In this document: in pieces, positions 9,139-17,826 of the stretch | How positions within the stretch are numbered: position 1 is the stretch's first letter | Layout of the letters: each line of letters starts with the position of its first letter | Source of the DNA: Deltaproteobacteria bacterium | Lineage (GTDB): Bacteria > Desulfobacterota > Desulfuromonadia > Desulfuromonadales > JAAYDE01 | NCBI GenBank assembly: GCA_016934985.1 | Contig: JAFGRU010000049.1 | Coordinates: 1 to 64,000 of the forward strand | Direction: 5' to 3' | DNA: 64,000 nucleotides | Program-made: the position numbers and the translations under genes | Notes under the pieces: generated by a model | The model's input: only the letters and a program-made list of their open reading frames with translations | Databases searched by the model: none | What the model was told of the DNA's origin: nothing

Positions 9139-9297
9139 CTAATTGCAGAGCTTCATGTCAAAACTGTTGGCCAAAACTTTTTTTGCCCAATTGGCCCCAG
9201 GGACATTCCCCCTGGGTTCACCAGCGGACTGACCGGCCGTCTCTTCGGCGGCTTTCGCCTTGAACATTTCCGCGGCTCCCAAGGCAGCACAAACCAT
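9139..9297 (-). CDS. Possible 52-residue small protein
   Basis: ATG 9297 to TAG 9139 encodes a 52-residue peptide rich in Ala, Lys and Glu (AAEMFKAKAAEETAGQ, then ANWAKKVLANSF). Its codon choice resembles real genes here more than the opposite strand does. GAAGAG lies upstream at loose spacing. There is no recognised family; it may be the remnant of a longer decayed gene. A CCCAGG/CCTGGG inverted repeat lies inside it. Confidence 0.25.
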   Translation of the reverse strand: MVCAALGAAEMFKAKAAEETAGQSAGEPRGNVPGANWAKKVLANSFDMKLCN

Positions 9298-9445
9298 CTA
9301 AAATTTCTCTTCGCTTTTACAAGGAATTAATTGCTTGATTTTTTAGTGTTTTTTCAGTCAAATTGTAGAGAGCGTAATATTCTCTGCCATTGAAACCGAC
9401 TCCGTTGGTCTGAAGAAACCCCTCCACATTACTTTGTAAAAATAA

Positions 9446-10447
9446 ATGCCGCAGCTAAAATCAATTACAAATCCACGGGCAAAACACTCCCTCCTTTTAT
9501 TAATTGTCCTGCTCTTAATAGCGTCAGGAATTTTTCTTCCTCATGTCGACTACACATGGACGCAGGAACTCAACCGCAATGCCTGGCCGGCTTTTAAAAA
9601 TTTTTTCAGCCGGACGATCTTTCAAGGCGACCTTCCTGGGGCGGGGGACTTACCCATCCTGGGGATGATCTTGGTGGCGGTTTTTTACATTCGGGCTTAC
9701 CTTGGTCCCCGTTCACAAGCCCTTCTGCGCTGGCGGCCGGCTCTTGGGTTTATCATCTTTGGTGCTCTCGTCAACGCCCTCTGCTTTGTTCACGGCACCA
9801 AGTGGGCAATGGGCAGAGCACGTCCAAGCGTGGTTTTCAAAAAGCACCTGGCCTTCAGCGACTGGTATGAGTTCGGCCCTCATTTCATTTCGGAAGGCGC
9901 CTACCGGGGGAGCTTTCCGAGCGGCCATACCAATTCGGCTTTCCTTCTCATGCTTCTCGCCTATGCCCTGGCAGGCAACCCAAAGCACTCGCTTCAAACC
10001 CGTCTCACTGGATGGTTTCTGGGTCTGGGCTCTCTGGGCTTCGCCGCATCCATGGCCATTGCACGGTCAATGGCATTCAGCCACTGGATCAGTGACGGCA
10101 TTATCGGCATGCTGCTGGCCTGGGCTCTGATTCATATCAACTATTTCTGGATATTGCGCGTTCCCGAGCAAAATCTTTATTATTCCGCACTTCCAGATCC
10201 CAGAAAGGTACCCCTGCTGTGGGAGCTTCGCCTGGGGATATGGGTAATAGGATTCACCGTTGGCCTGGTGTGCCTTGTTTTTGGCATGCGCGCATTTTTT
10301 CTTCCCGTTTCCGGCTGGTACGTTCTACTTGCCCCGGTCGGATTATCTGTCAGCATTTTTTTTGCCGTACTTGCCCGCAGGCTTTACCGCCGCTTTTCCC
10401 TGCCCCTTAAAACCACCAAGGCCAACAATGGACCAGCAACCGGATAA
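9446..10447 (+). CDS. PAP2-family membrane phosphatase
   Basis: This 333-residue, multi-helix protein carries the three phosphatase motifs of the PAP2 superfamily: KWAMGRARP (Lys119-Pro127), PSGH (158-161, His161 acid) and ARSMAFSHWISD (Arg207, nucleophile His213, Asp217). Lipid A phosphatases (LpxE/LpxF), undecaprenyl-pyrophosphate phosphatases and phosphatidate phosphatases share this core. Placement beside a second PAP2 gene, a LAB_N protein and ArnT-like transferases favours lipid A or undecaprenyl-phosphate chemistry at the inner membrane. No Shine-Dalgarno is visible, so the start is the first plausible ATG. It is followed after 82 bases by the second PAP2 gene. Confidence 0.87.
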   Translation: MPQLKSITNPRAKHSLLLLIVLLLIASGIFLPHVDYTWTQELNRNAWPAFKNFFSRTIFQGDLPGAGDLPILGMILVAVFYIRAYLGPRSQALLRWRPALGFIIFGALVNALCFVHGTKWAMGRARPSVVFKKHLAFSDWYEFGPHFISEGAYRGSFPSGHTNSAFLLMLLAYALAGNPKHSLQTRLTGWFLGLGSLGFAASMAIARSMAFSHWISDGIIGMLLAWALIHINYFWILRVPEQNLYYSALPDPRKVPLLWELRLGIWVIGFTVGLVCLVFGMRAFFLPVSGWYVLLAPVGLSVSIFFAVLARRLYRRFSLPLKTTKANNGPATG

Positions 10448-10529
10448 GGGGCCGCCACTCAGCTGATTTCCGTACTGACCGTCGAGTCCTTTTCAGGATT
10501 TTCGGCCTTAAGCCTTAAAATAGATCACA

Positions 10530-11291
10530 ATGAATAACTCAAAATTAACTTTTTCAACTTTAGCCAGAATTCCCGGTCTAATCGGAGAGAAAACCTGCCA
10601 ATGGTGCGACCGCCTCGAATGGCATTGGTCTTTCTGGGTTGTTGTCGTTTTTGCAGTTCTTTCGACCGTGGTGTTCTGGGTCACCGACTGGGACATTGTA
10701 ATCATGAGATTGTTTTTTGAGCCCGGCAACGAGCAAAACTCCTGGCCCCTGGGGCAAATCCAGCCTTGGCGGTTGCTGTATAAATCCGGGCCGCTCCTGA
10801 CCCTGGTTCCCCTCATGTCGTCTCTGTTAATTCTTATTGTTTCGATTTGGTATCGGCGGCTTTCGTCATGGCGTTCAGCCGCACTGTTCATCGTCCTATG
10901 TTTTGCCCTGGGCCCAGGGCTCACTGTCAACACGATTTTCAAAGATCACTGGGGCCGTCCACGACCCAATCAAATTGTTGAATTTGGCGGCAAACTTTCT
11001 TATCTGCCACCTCTGGCACCAGGCACCCCCGGCGAAGGGAAATCATTTCCCAGCGGTCATTGTTCGATCGCCTTTGCCTACGGTGCGTTTTTTTTCATTC
11101 TGCGCAAAAAAAGCCCGCGAATGGCTATCGGGGCACTTACCGGCAGTCTTGTACTGGGAGGTCTCATGGGCATCGCCAGGATGGCGGCGGGCGGGCATTT
11201 CCCTTCGGATGTTCTCTGGGCGGCTTATCTTACTTTAGGGGTGGCCTTTCTTCTCAGCCCCCTGGTGTCTGAAACCGGGAAAACGGCTTAG
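10530..11291 (+). CDS. PAP2-family phosphatase, LpxE/LpxF-like
   Basis: The 253-residue membrane protein has the motifs KDHWGRPRP (Lys138-Pro146), PSGH (174-177) and ARMAAGGHFPSDV (Arg217, His223, Asp227), so all catalytic residues are present. Length and motif spacing fit lipid A 1- or 4'-phosphatases better than the preceding gene does, but phosphatidylglycerophosphate phosphatase cannot be excluded. It is probably cotranscribed with the upstream PAP2 gene. No clear ribosome site is visible before ATG 10530. Confidence 0.87.
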   Translation: MNNSKLTFSTLARIPGLIGEKTCQWCDRLEWHWSFWVVVVFAVLSTVVFWVTDWDIVIMRLFFEPGNEQNSWPLGQIQPWRLLYKSGPLLTLVPLMSSLLILIVSIWYRRLSSWRSAALFIVLCFALGPGLTVNTIFKDHWGRPRPNQIVEFGGKLSYLPPLAPGTPGEGKSFPSGHCSIAFAYGAFFFILRKKSPRMAIGALTGSLVLGGLMGIARMAAGGHFPSDVLWAAYLTLGVAFLLSPLVSETGKTA

Positions 11292-11576
11292 CTCGGTTTA
11301 TTCATCATGCTTTGCAGCGAAACCGTTCAGCGTACTGGCAGTACGTCGAAGAACAGGGAGCGCGTACAGCTTGAGATGGCGGGCAATTGACGGTTGCAGT
11401 AAAAGTTTTCATGAAAAATCCCGGCGGCAGATGCCCTCTTCTCGAAGGGCACCAACCCTTTGCTCCGGGCAGTTATGTCAGGGGGGGATTTTTCTGATTG
11501 GGAAAAATCAAAAAGAAAGAAGCAGGTCTCTCAAGCACACAAGTGTTTTATAGAAACAACAGGTACGACATCCCGG
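11292..11576. other. Intergenic spacer with short palindromes
   Basis: The 285 bases between the second PAP2 gene and LAB_N hold CGTACTG/CAGTACG (a perfect 7-bp inverted repeat around one base, near 11330-11345). A cggcggcagatgccct string near 11423-11438 resembles part of the TATTCAGC repeat at 36.2 kb. No gene is seen. Confidence 0.4.
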
Positions 11577-11876
11577 TCAGGGTGCGGCATCCTTGGGTTC
11601 GGTGGTTTCAACCAGACTTCGACGCTTCTCTTTGGCAATAAGCCAGAGGTTGCGGGTGTAGACCAACAGACCTGCAGCCTGCCCGAGAATAAAGACCGGG
11701 TCCTCGCGATGAATGGCGTAAGCCAGAAGCATGGCCCCACCTACCACACTGAAAATCCAGAAGGCGATAGGAACAACACTTCGGCCTGCCCGTTCACTGG
11801 CAATCCATTGCACCAGAAATCGTGAAGAAAAACACGCCTGGGCGCCAAAACCAATGGCTAACCACAACTTATCCAT
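11577..11876 (-). CDS. LAB_N (lipid A biosynthesis N-terminal domain) membrane protein
   Basis: The 99-residue protein has three membrane helices and the LAB_N signature ACFSSRFLVQWIASERAGRS, followed by PIAFWIFSVVGG and GQAAGLLVYTRNLWLI. Such small proteins occur beside GT2 transferases and ArnT-like enzymes in envelope glycolipid clusters, although their biochemical role is unresolved. GGGAG lies ten bases before ATG. It is downstream of the GT2 gene on the same strand, with a MITE-like element inserted between the two. Confidence 0.88.
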   Translation of the reverse strand: MDKLWLAIGFGAQACFSSRFLVQWIASERAGRSVVPIAFWIFSVVGGAMLLAYAIHREDPVFILGQAAGLLVYTRNLWLIAKEKRRSLVETTEPKDAAP

Positions 11877-11906
11877 ATATGAAGTCTCCCATGACAGGAA
11901 AAATTA

Positions 11907-12075
11907 CTAGGAGCCTGTCGGACTTGAGGGATCGTAACGAAAAAAAGAGAAAACGAGGGCAGATTTTCGCAAATTTGAGAGCGAATAGCGGGACTATTTG
12001 TCGAAAATTTGCGGAAATATGAGCCGATTTACCTTTTTTGCAGTAGATTCATGCCTAAGTCCGACAGACTCCTAG
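11907..12075. mobile_element. MITE-like element with CTAG ends, copy 1 (169 bp)
   Basis: The ends are inverted repeats: CTAGGAGCCTGTCGGACTT at the left, and the right end reads CTAGGAGTCTGTCGGACTTA on the other strand. The interior has a nested inverted repeat (CGCAAATTT ... AAATTTGCG) and no coding capacity. A shorter relative lies at 25888-25988 in the opposite orientation, sharing the inner blocks aacga-rich/gaaaac and ttgcagta near the ends. The right CTAG provides the TAG stop of the GT2 gene. It resembles a non-autonomous derivative of a DDE insertion sequence; the parent is not in the window. Confidence 0.8.
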
Positions 12076-12788
12076 CTCGATTTTTTTGCAACCCGGTAAT
12101 GAAAATGACGTTTCCGAAACCACAAAACGCCAAAAAGGTCTGCCAAACCAACCCAGAGACGATTGTTGATTGTGTATTTGGTCTGACCGGAAAGACGGGG
12201 CCGATGGTTGACCGGGACCTCGGCCAAAGAATACCCCTTTAAGGAAGCGAGGGTCGGTAGGAAGCGGTGCATGCCCCGGAACGTCGGCAGATCTTCTACG
12301 CACTCGCGGCGAAAAGCCCTTGTCGAGCACCCCACGTCCCGCACTGTACGGCCGGTCATTACATTGCGGGCAGCATTGGCGATACGTGATGCCACAAGCC
12401 GAAATTGCGAATCCTGGCGCTTTTCCCGGTAGCCGTTGACCATATCGGCTTTGCCTTCTTCAATCATCGCAACCATTTTAACCAGATCTGCCGGGTCGTT
12501 TTGTCCGTCACCATCCAAGGTCGCAATTATCGATCCCTGCGCATGTCTGAATCCGGCATGCAGAGCCGCAGACTGGCCAACATTAATTTCAAGTGAAATA
12601 AACCGGTGTTGTGGCCTCTCACTGTTAAGTTGATGAAGCTCCTCCAGACTCCCGTCGGAAGAACCGTCATCCACCCACATGACCTCCCAGACCCGGGATG
12701 TCCCTTGCAGGGCCAAGTCGATTTCATCTGCTAAAGCCCGGATCTGCCTGCGCTCATCCTTGACCGGGATAACAATCGAAAAATCCAC
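12072..12788 (-). CDS. Glycosyltransferase family 2, polyprenyl-phosphate sugar synthase type
   Basis: From GTG 12788 (AAGGA upstream) the protein has 238 residues. DFSIVIPVKDERRQI and VMWVDDGSSDGSLEEL give the nucleotide-sugar-binding part, and ATLDGDGQNDPADL holds the metal-binding DxD-like segment. This matches DPM1/ArnC-like enzymes that load a sugar onto undecaprenyl phosphate. It lacks the two C-terminal membrane helices of ArnC, leaving a soluble or peripheral catalytic domain. Its TAG stop lies inside the right end of the MITE-like element, so the original C-terminus may have been altered. It probably supplies donor lipid to the ArnT-like enzymes encoded divergently next door. Confidence 0.9.
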   Translation of the reverse strand: MDFSIVIPVKDERRQIRALADEIDLALQGTSRVWEVMWVDDGSSDGSLEELHQLNSERPQHRFISLEINVGQSAALHAGFRHAQGSIIATLDGDGQNDPADLVKMVAMIEEGKADMVNGYREKRQDSQFRLVASRIANAARNVMTGRTVRDVGCSTRAFRRECVEDLPTFRGMHRFLPTLASLKGYSLAEVPVNHRPRLSGQTKYTINNRLWVGLADLFGVLWFRKRHFHYRVAKKSS

Positions 12789-12912
12789 GATACTAATTTT
12801 CCTTAACGTCAATTGAAAAATTTATACTATACTGCAACAGCTGGCGACGGGTATAAAATTACCATTCCCCTTTATCGTTGTTAACCTTTACACACTGACT
12901 CAGAACATTACC

Positions 12913-14610
12913 ATGAGCCCTAGACCGATCGCAAGTCCCAAACAAGCATGGATTCTGACCGCGCTGATCTTACTTATCACCTTTATTCTGCTCTACTCAT
13001 TTACGACAACCCGGTCGACTCTCTGGGACCGTGATGAACCTCGTTTTTCCCGCGCCACCGTCGAAATGGTGAATACCGGCAACTACCTGGTCCCTCATTT
13101 CAACGGCAAGCTGCGTCCCGACAAGCCCATACTGATCTACTGGCTGATGTCCATCCCGGTGCGGATTTTCGGCCCGACGGAATTTGCCTGCCGCTTCTTC
13201 GCCCCCCTTGCCGTCTTGGGCACAGCAATCCTGTTGCCTTTCATCGGGGGCAGCCTTGGCCATCGAAGAGCCGGCATCTTTGCCATGGCCATTCTGCCTG
13301 CCGCCCCCCTTATGATCGTCAGTGGCACCGCTGCCACGACCGATGCCGTTCTGATCTTTTTTATCGTTCTTTCCCTGTGGTTATTTCTGAAATTGGAAGC
13401 CGCCAATAACCAGGCAAAACGCCTGAGATGGATGGTTTTACTGGGCATTTCTCTGGGCGCCGCGGTTCTGACCAAAGGCCCGGTGGGTCTAGCCATCCCC
13501 ATGTTCTGCTTTCTGGGAACAATTGTATTGGATCAGAAAAATTCGTTTAAAAAACAACGGATTCTTTACATAGGGGGCGCAACCATCCTGGCCATCGGTC
13601 TTTTCCTGGCCTGGGCCATTCCCGCCAACCTGGCATCCGGAGGGGAATTGGCTCGCATCGGGCTGGGTCGCCATGTCGTTGGGCGGTCACTCAAGGCCAT
13701 GGAGGGACATGGGGGACATGCTTTACTCTGGTTGCCATTTTACATTCCCATAAGCGTGGTCGGCTTTTTTCCCTGGACGCTGTTTTTTCCGGCGGGCTGG
13801 CGTGCCCTCAAAAAGGCGTCTTCCCCCGGGAATCCAAGTAAGCGTTTTCTGCTTTCCTGGATACTGCCCACCTTCATTTTGATGTCGCTGGTTGCCACCA
13901 AACTACCCCATTACATCTTGCCCATCTGGCCAGCTTTTGCCCTTATGGCCGGAATAGGTCTGGAAAAAGAACTGTCTCATGAAAAAGCGGAGAAGCTCAC
14001 GGCAAATTGGGATCGCTGGCTTATTCTTCCTCTCGGGATATTGCTTGCGATAGCATTTTTTATTGCATCCTTTTTATCGCCCCTTGACGGCACCAGCCTG
14101 CCCCTGATTTTTGTGGGTCTTATTTTTGCCGGCATGACTGTTTGGGCTACCCTTTGCTTTCAGAAGCAAATGCTTCTGAAAGCGGCCACTATTTTATGGT
14201 GCGGGATGGCCCTGTTTCTCGCGACTGCCTCTTATGCTGTTTTGCCAAAAATGGAAAAAACAAAGATTTCCAAACCTATAGCGGAACTGGTCAATCAAAA
14301 CAACTTTTCCAAGACGCCGGTTTCAGTCTTTGGGTATAGAGAGCCAAGCCTGGTATTTTATCTGAATCGTGAAGAGTCCACCTATCTTTCCCAAGACCAG
14401 GAGGTTTCCGCCTGGGATCAGCAATCCACCCCAGGCATCCTCATAATTCGCAGTAAATTCCTTGAAAAATTCAGGAGCAAAGGGGGTCTTACCAACACCC
14501 AGTTTCTGGGGGAAGTGAGTGGCATCAACATAGCTAAAGAGGGACGTCCAATCAAAGTTACTGTTTTAGGGCGTCATCTTCCAAATCCGCCTGAATCTCC
14601 CAAAAAATAA
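12913..14610 (+). CDS. ArnT-like glycosyltransferase (GT39/GT83)
   Basis: This 565-residue integral membrane protein begins with a cytoplasmic tail, one helix, and then the periplasmic loop STLWDRDEPRFSRATVEMV carrying the catalytic Asp-Glu of the PMT/ArnT family. HFNGKLRPDKPILIYWLMS follows, the standard second motif. About twelve helices come next, with a soluble C-terminal domain from residue ~440. Enzymes of this class move a sugar from undecaprenyl phosphate to lipid A or another acceptor on the periplasmic face. The start lacks an obvious ribosome site. A second, less similar family member follows after 70 bases. Confidence 0.9.
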   Translation: MSPRPIASPKQAWILTALILLITFILLYSFTTTRSTLWDRDEPRFSRATVEMVNTGNYLVPHFNGKLRPDKPILIYWLMSIPVRIFGPTEFACRFFAPLAVLGTAILLPFIGGSLGHRRAGIFAMAILPAAPLMIVSGTAATTDAVLIFFIVLSLWLFLKLEAANNQAKRLRWMVLLGISLGAAVLTKGPVGLAIPMFCFLGTIVLDQKNSFKKQRILYIGGATILAIGLFLAWAIPANLASGGELARIGLGRHVVGRSLKAMEGHGGHALLWLPFYIPISVVGFFPWTLFFPAGWRALKKASSPGNPSKRFLLSWILPTFILMSLVATKLPHYILPIWPAFALMAGIGLEKELSHEKAEKLTANWDRWLILPLGILLAIAFFIASFLSPLDGTSLPLIFVGLIFAGMTVWATLCFQKQMLLKAATILWCGMALFLATASYAVLPKMEKTKISKPIAELVNQNNFSKTPVSVFGYREPSLVFYLNREESTYLSQDQEVSAWDQQSTPGILIIRSKFLEKFRSKGGLTNTQFLGEVSGINIAKEGRPIKVTVLGRHLPNPPESPKK

Positions 14611-14680
14611 ATCCACCTGGTTGCAACCACCACTACCGGACATTGATATATAGAACAGCTAAAAGGTTTTCCTGGACATA

Positions 14681-16237
14681 ATGAAAAATTTCAACAATAG
14701 CGCAAACAATCCACCCCCCATGACCTCTCAGGCAGGTAATTGGGAACGTAATTTCCTCATATTACTCGCTGTCGTTTTTGTGTGGCGGGTTTTTTTCCTC
14801 ACGATTGTCCCTCTCGATCTCATCGGGGATGAAGCCTATTACTGGGACTGGTCGCGGCACCTTGAATGGGGGTATTACAGCAAACCTCCCATGATCGCCT
14901 GGGTCAATGCTCTCTCAACGAGCATCCTCGGGTCCACGCCATTTTCCGTCCGTCTGCCTGCGGCCATACTGGGGACTTCGACGCTGGGGGTGCTCTTTCT
15001 CCTGGCAAGACGTCTTTTCGACTCCCGTGTGGCGTTTTGGACCGCAGTGACGGCGGTCACTGTCCCGGCCTACCTTGCCATCAATGTTTTTATGACGGTT
15101 GACGCACCATTGCTGTTTTTCTGGTGCCTTTCCCTCTATGGCCTGTGGAGAGCCCTGGAAAACAAGGAAAATTCCTGGCGTTGGTGGCTGGGAACGGCCA
15201 TTGTTGCGGGCTTCGGCCTGCTCACCAAACAGATGATGCTGGTCTTTTTTGCCCTCATGCTCTTGTTCATGGCGACAAACCGCCAGGACCGTCCATTATT
15301 AAGACAACCCTGGCCTTACCTGTCGATCGTAATTGCCTTATTGATGTTGCTTCCGGTGGTCTGGTGGAACTGGCAGCATGACTGGATTACCCTTCAGCAC
15401 ACATCCCATCACTTTTCGACCGACAAAGGCTTTTTCAACTTTTTGCGCACTGTCCCCGAGTTTCTCGGTTCACAGCTGCTGCTGATTTCCCCTTTGACCG
15501 GTTTTTTGTTTGCGACCATAACAACCGGATTTCTGCTCAAAATACGTCGGCAGGACCGCAACGTGCGCTACCTGGTCATTTTCAGCGTGGTTTCTCTCTT
15601 GGCTTTCGTGCTCATGAGTTTCCGCCAGAGCATCAACCCCAACTGGCCCGCAGCCTTCTATCCTGCGGGGATAATACTCCTTTCCGCCTGGGGGTGTGGA
15701 GCCGTTTCCTGCGGCGCTAAATTGGACCGCTGGCAAAAACTGTATCGGCCCGGTCTCATGATAGGCGCAGCACTGACAATTCTTGGTTATGCTCTTCCTT
15801 TTGTCATCGTCGCCACCGATCTGGGAGGCGGAAAACTCGATCCGACGCGCCGCTTGAGAGGATGGCACGAGCTGAGCCAAAAAGTCGGAGTGCTGCTGGC
15901 CGAGCAGCCCCGGCCGGACAAAACCTTTCTGGTCGGTGTGCGAAGGGCACAGGTCAGCGAGCTCGCCTTTTATATGGACGGACAACCCCAGGTATACCGC
16001 TGGGCCGGCCTTGACCGCAAAGTCAGCTCCCAATACGAAATGTGGGACGGCCCCCTGGATAAAATCGGCTGGGATGGCTTGATTGTACTCAGGGGGAAAA
16101 AACAGCCTCCGCCCGATCTGGTTGGATGTTTTGCCTCCGTTCGCGATTTGGGCGTTATCGAAATACCGCTCGGCCGGGGAGGAGGAAAAGAATTTTCCGT
16201 CTTCCTGGGCAAAAACCTGCTCAAATGGCCGAAATAA
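14681..16237 (+). CDS. GT39-family membrane glycosyltransferase
   Basis: The 518-residue protein has the family start motif DLIGDEAYYWDWSRHLEWGY with the catalytic Asp-Glu, then YYSKPPMIAWVNALS, followed by about ten helices and a short periplasmic C-terminal domain. It resembles the bacterial dolichyl-phosphate-mannose-type transferases found beside ArnT homologues. Cotranscription with the upstream gene is likely (70-base gap). A role in adding a second sugar in the same envelope pathway is inferred from neighbourhood only. Confidence 0.88.
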   Translation: MKNFNNSANNPPPMTSQAGNWERNFLILLAVVFVWRVFFLTIVPLDLIGDEAYYWDWSRHLEWGYYSKPPMIAWVNALSTSILGSTPFSVRLPAAILGTSTLGVLFLLARRLFDSRVAFWTAVTAVTVPAYLAINVFMTVDAPLLFFWCLSLYGLWRALENKENSWRWWLGTAIVAGFGLLTKQMMLVFFALMLLFMATNRQDRPLLRQPWPYLSIVIALLMLLPVVWWNWQHDWITLQHTSHHFSTDKGFFNFLRTVPEFLGSQLLLISPLTGFLFATITTGFLLKIRRQDRNVRYLVIFSVVSLLAFVLMSFRQSINPNWPAAFYPAGIILLSAWGCGAVSCGAKLDRWQKLYRPGLMIGAALTILGYALPFVIVATDLGGGKLDPTRRLRGWHELSQKVGVLLAEQPRPDKTFLVGVRRAQVSELAFYMDGQPQVYRWAGLDRKVSSQYEMWDGPLDKIGWDGLIVLRGKKQPPPDLVGCFASVRDLGVIEIPLGRGGGKEFSVFLGKNLLKWPK

Positions 16238-16281
16238 TAACTTTATTTTTTGGCCACATATTCAAAAAATGCGGATGACGC

Positions 16282-16314
16282 AAAAAGGCCCGGTCGTTGA
16301 CTCGACTGGGCCTT
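16282..16314 (-). terminator. Rho-independent terminator
   Basis: On the minus strand AAGGCCC pairs with GGGCCTT, with extra TCG/CGA pairing inside, followed by TTTTTG. It lies 22 bases after the lipoprotein stop and may also stop the GT39 operon on the other strand. Confidence 0.75.
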
Positions 16315-16335
16315 GTCCGTCAATGCATCAAACCC

Positions 16336-16917
16336 TCAGGACTTGCCTGGCCTTGTGACATGCTCCGGCAGCCGCAAACGGTAGACAACTTTCCGCTCCG
16401 GGAATAGTAGCAGGTCATGGTTCAGGACAAACGCCTGCAGCTCTTTTTGGCTCGCTGTAATCCTTATCGAAGCCGAGCCGCCGTCGTCGTTAACCACACC
16501 GGGCAGTTCGCCACTTTTTACGGCCCCCTCCATTACCGCCACGGCCATTACGTAAAGGGCGAGATTCTCTCCCTCGAAATCATATTTCACAAACCAGTAG
16601 CCGTTGCATTCGCTTTCGGAATTTAACGGCATCAGGTTCAAGTAGCGCTGCCCCTGCAAAAGGGAGGAATGACCGGCGAATTCCATCCGATTCAGCTTGC
16701 CGTCATCTTTGATGTCGATCATCAAAACACGCAAAAGATTGGATTCCCGGGTTGTCCCGATATGGAGAAAGCCGGTTTCGCCTTCTTCGGACCAAAACCA
16801 GGTACCCGAGAGAGCCGAGTCGCCCCCACTCGCCCCGGGAGCAGTCAGGGGATTATCCGAACAGGGGACACATCCCGCCAAAAACAGAGCCAACATCACA
16901 ATCACAAAACGGAGCAT
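16336..16917 (-). CDS. Small putative lipoprotein, unknown function
   Basis: The 193-residue product starts with a lipoprotein signal (MLRFVIVMLALFLAGC, lipobox LAGC), so it should be anchored by the Cys at residue 16. The rest is beta-rich with no motif recognised (SGTWFWSEEGETGFLHIG, YVMAVAVMEGAVKSGELP). GAAGGAGGG lies just before ATG. It is followed by its own terminator and separated from tesA by a repeat element. No function can be assigned. Confidence 0.8.
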   Translation of the reverse strand: MLRFVIVMLALFLAGCVPCSDNPLTAPGASGGDSALSGTWFWSEEGETGFLHIGTTRESNLLRVLMIDIKDDGKLNRMEFAGHSSLLQGQRYLNLMPLNSESECNGYWFVKYDFEGENLALYVMAVAVMEGAVKSGELPGVVNDDGGSASIRITASQKELQAFVLNHDLLLFPERKVVYRLRLPEHVTRPGKS

Positions 16918-16945
16918 TCACCCTCCTTCGCCTTCTTTGATTTTC

Positions 16946-17032
16946 CGTAATTGTTCAGCTTATCGGCACAAGGCCTCGCAACACCCATTCCAAGGGCCGC
17001 GTGAACCCATCCATAGGGCTTAACTGCCGTTA
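16946..17032. repeat. Dispersed TATTCAGC-type repeat, copy 1 (partial)
   Basis: About 85 bases from cgtaattgttcagcttatcgg to catccatagggctta match 36117-36205 with roughly nine of ten bases identical, while the flanks do not match. It lies between two minus-strand genes and has no coding sense of its own. Confidence 0.8.
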
Positions 17033-17087
17033 ATGTCGTAAGCGAGGTTCCGGGGAACGGTTTTTTTTTAACATCAACGGCAAGTAG

Positions 17088-17765
17088 TCAGCCCTGCCCT
17101 CTTTTCTCTATCGCCTCCACGACAAACGGAAAAACCGTCTCGGCGACCACCTTGTACCCTTCGCCGGTGGGGTGAATACCGTCGTCCTGGTTGAGGGATG
17201 CTTTGGTAGCAACCCCTTCCAGAAAAAAAGGGATGTAGATCAGATTGAACTTCTTTGCCACCTCAGGGTAGACGGCGGAATATTCCTTGAGATACTGCCG
17301 CCCAAGGTTGGTGACCATCTTCATGCCCGCCAAAACCACAGTGACACCGTTCTCCTGAAGAATAGTCACCGCCTCCTCCAGATTCTTCCGGGTCAGGTTG
17401 GGAGAGGTGCCCCGCAAACCGTCATTGGCGCCGGTTTCGAGAATAACGATATCCGGTTCCAGCTTGAGCACCCAGTTAATGCGCGACAGGGCGCCGCTGC
17501 TGGTTTCGCCGCTGATGCCGGCATTGATCACCCGCCAACTGTAGCCCTCGTCCTGCAATTTGCGTTCAAGGCGGGCAGGATAAGCCTCATCCTCCCTGAC
17601 CCGCAACCCGGCGGTAAGGCTGTCCCCCACGGCAACAATGGTGCCCTCATAGCTGCTTTCCTGTTTTATGGTGGACGCCTCCGGCGCGTCCGAACGACTA
17701 CATGCCGTTAAAGTTAAAACCAGAAAAACCAACCAGAAAAACGAAAAAAATCTTTGTTCGAACAT
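17088..17765 (-). CDS. tesA: SGNH/GDSL esterase, TesA-like lipoprotein
   Basis: The 225-residue protein has all four SGNH blocks: AVGDSLTAG with the nucleophile Ser, GISGETSSG, GANDGLRG, and DGIHPTGEGY with the Asp-x-x-His pair. The N-terminus is a lipoprotein signal ending LTAC, unlike the soluble periplasmic E. coli TesA. The family hydrolyses acyl thioesters, lysophospholipids and aryl esters. It lies downstream of ybbA-ybbP-like genes; tesA is also next to ybbAP in E. coli, which supports the name. AAGGAA precedes ATG. Confidence 0.88.
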   Translation of the reverse strand: MFEQRFFSFFWLVFLVLTLTACSRSDAPEASTIKQESSYEGTIVAVGDSLTAGLRVREDEAYPARLERKLQDEGYSWRVINAGISGETSSGALSRINWVLKLEPDIVILETGANDGLRGTSPNLTRKNLEEAVTILQENGVTVVLAGMKMVTNLGRQYLKEYSAVYPEVAKKFNLIYIPFFLEGVATKASLNQDDGIHPTGEGYKVVAETVFPFVVEAIEKRGQG

Positions 17766-17826
17766 AATTTAATTCCTTTAAAATCAAATCACTATCAGGG
17801 TTTAAAGGCTTTGTTCTTTCTTCTTC

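Larger units (their letters stand above)
8634..9445. other. 812-base intergenic stretch with little recognisable content
   Basis: No convincing gene fills this interval. It contains the perfect hairpin at 8807-8830, an AT-rich core around 8990-9080 and a 52-codon minus-strand frame at 9139-9297 listed separately. A 135-codon plus-strand frame (8923-9330) has a GAGGG site but low-complexity, basic content and no recognisable motif. The flbD and PAP2 promoters should lie here; no clear sigma-70, sigma-28 or sigma-54 match could be fixed by eye. Confidence 0.5.

Noticed and set aside
8923-9330. 135-codon plus-strand frame in the flbD-PAP2 gap
   Set aside because: It has a GAGGG site, but the sequence is basic, patchy and without any motif; kept only as part of the gap description.
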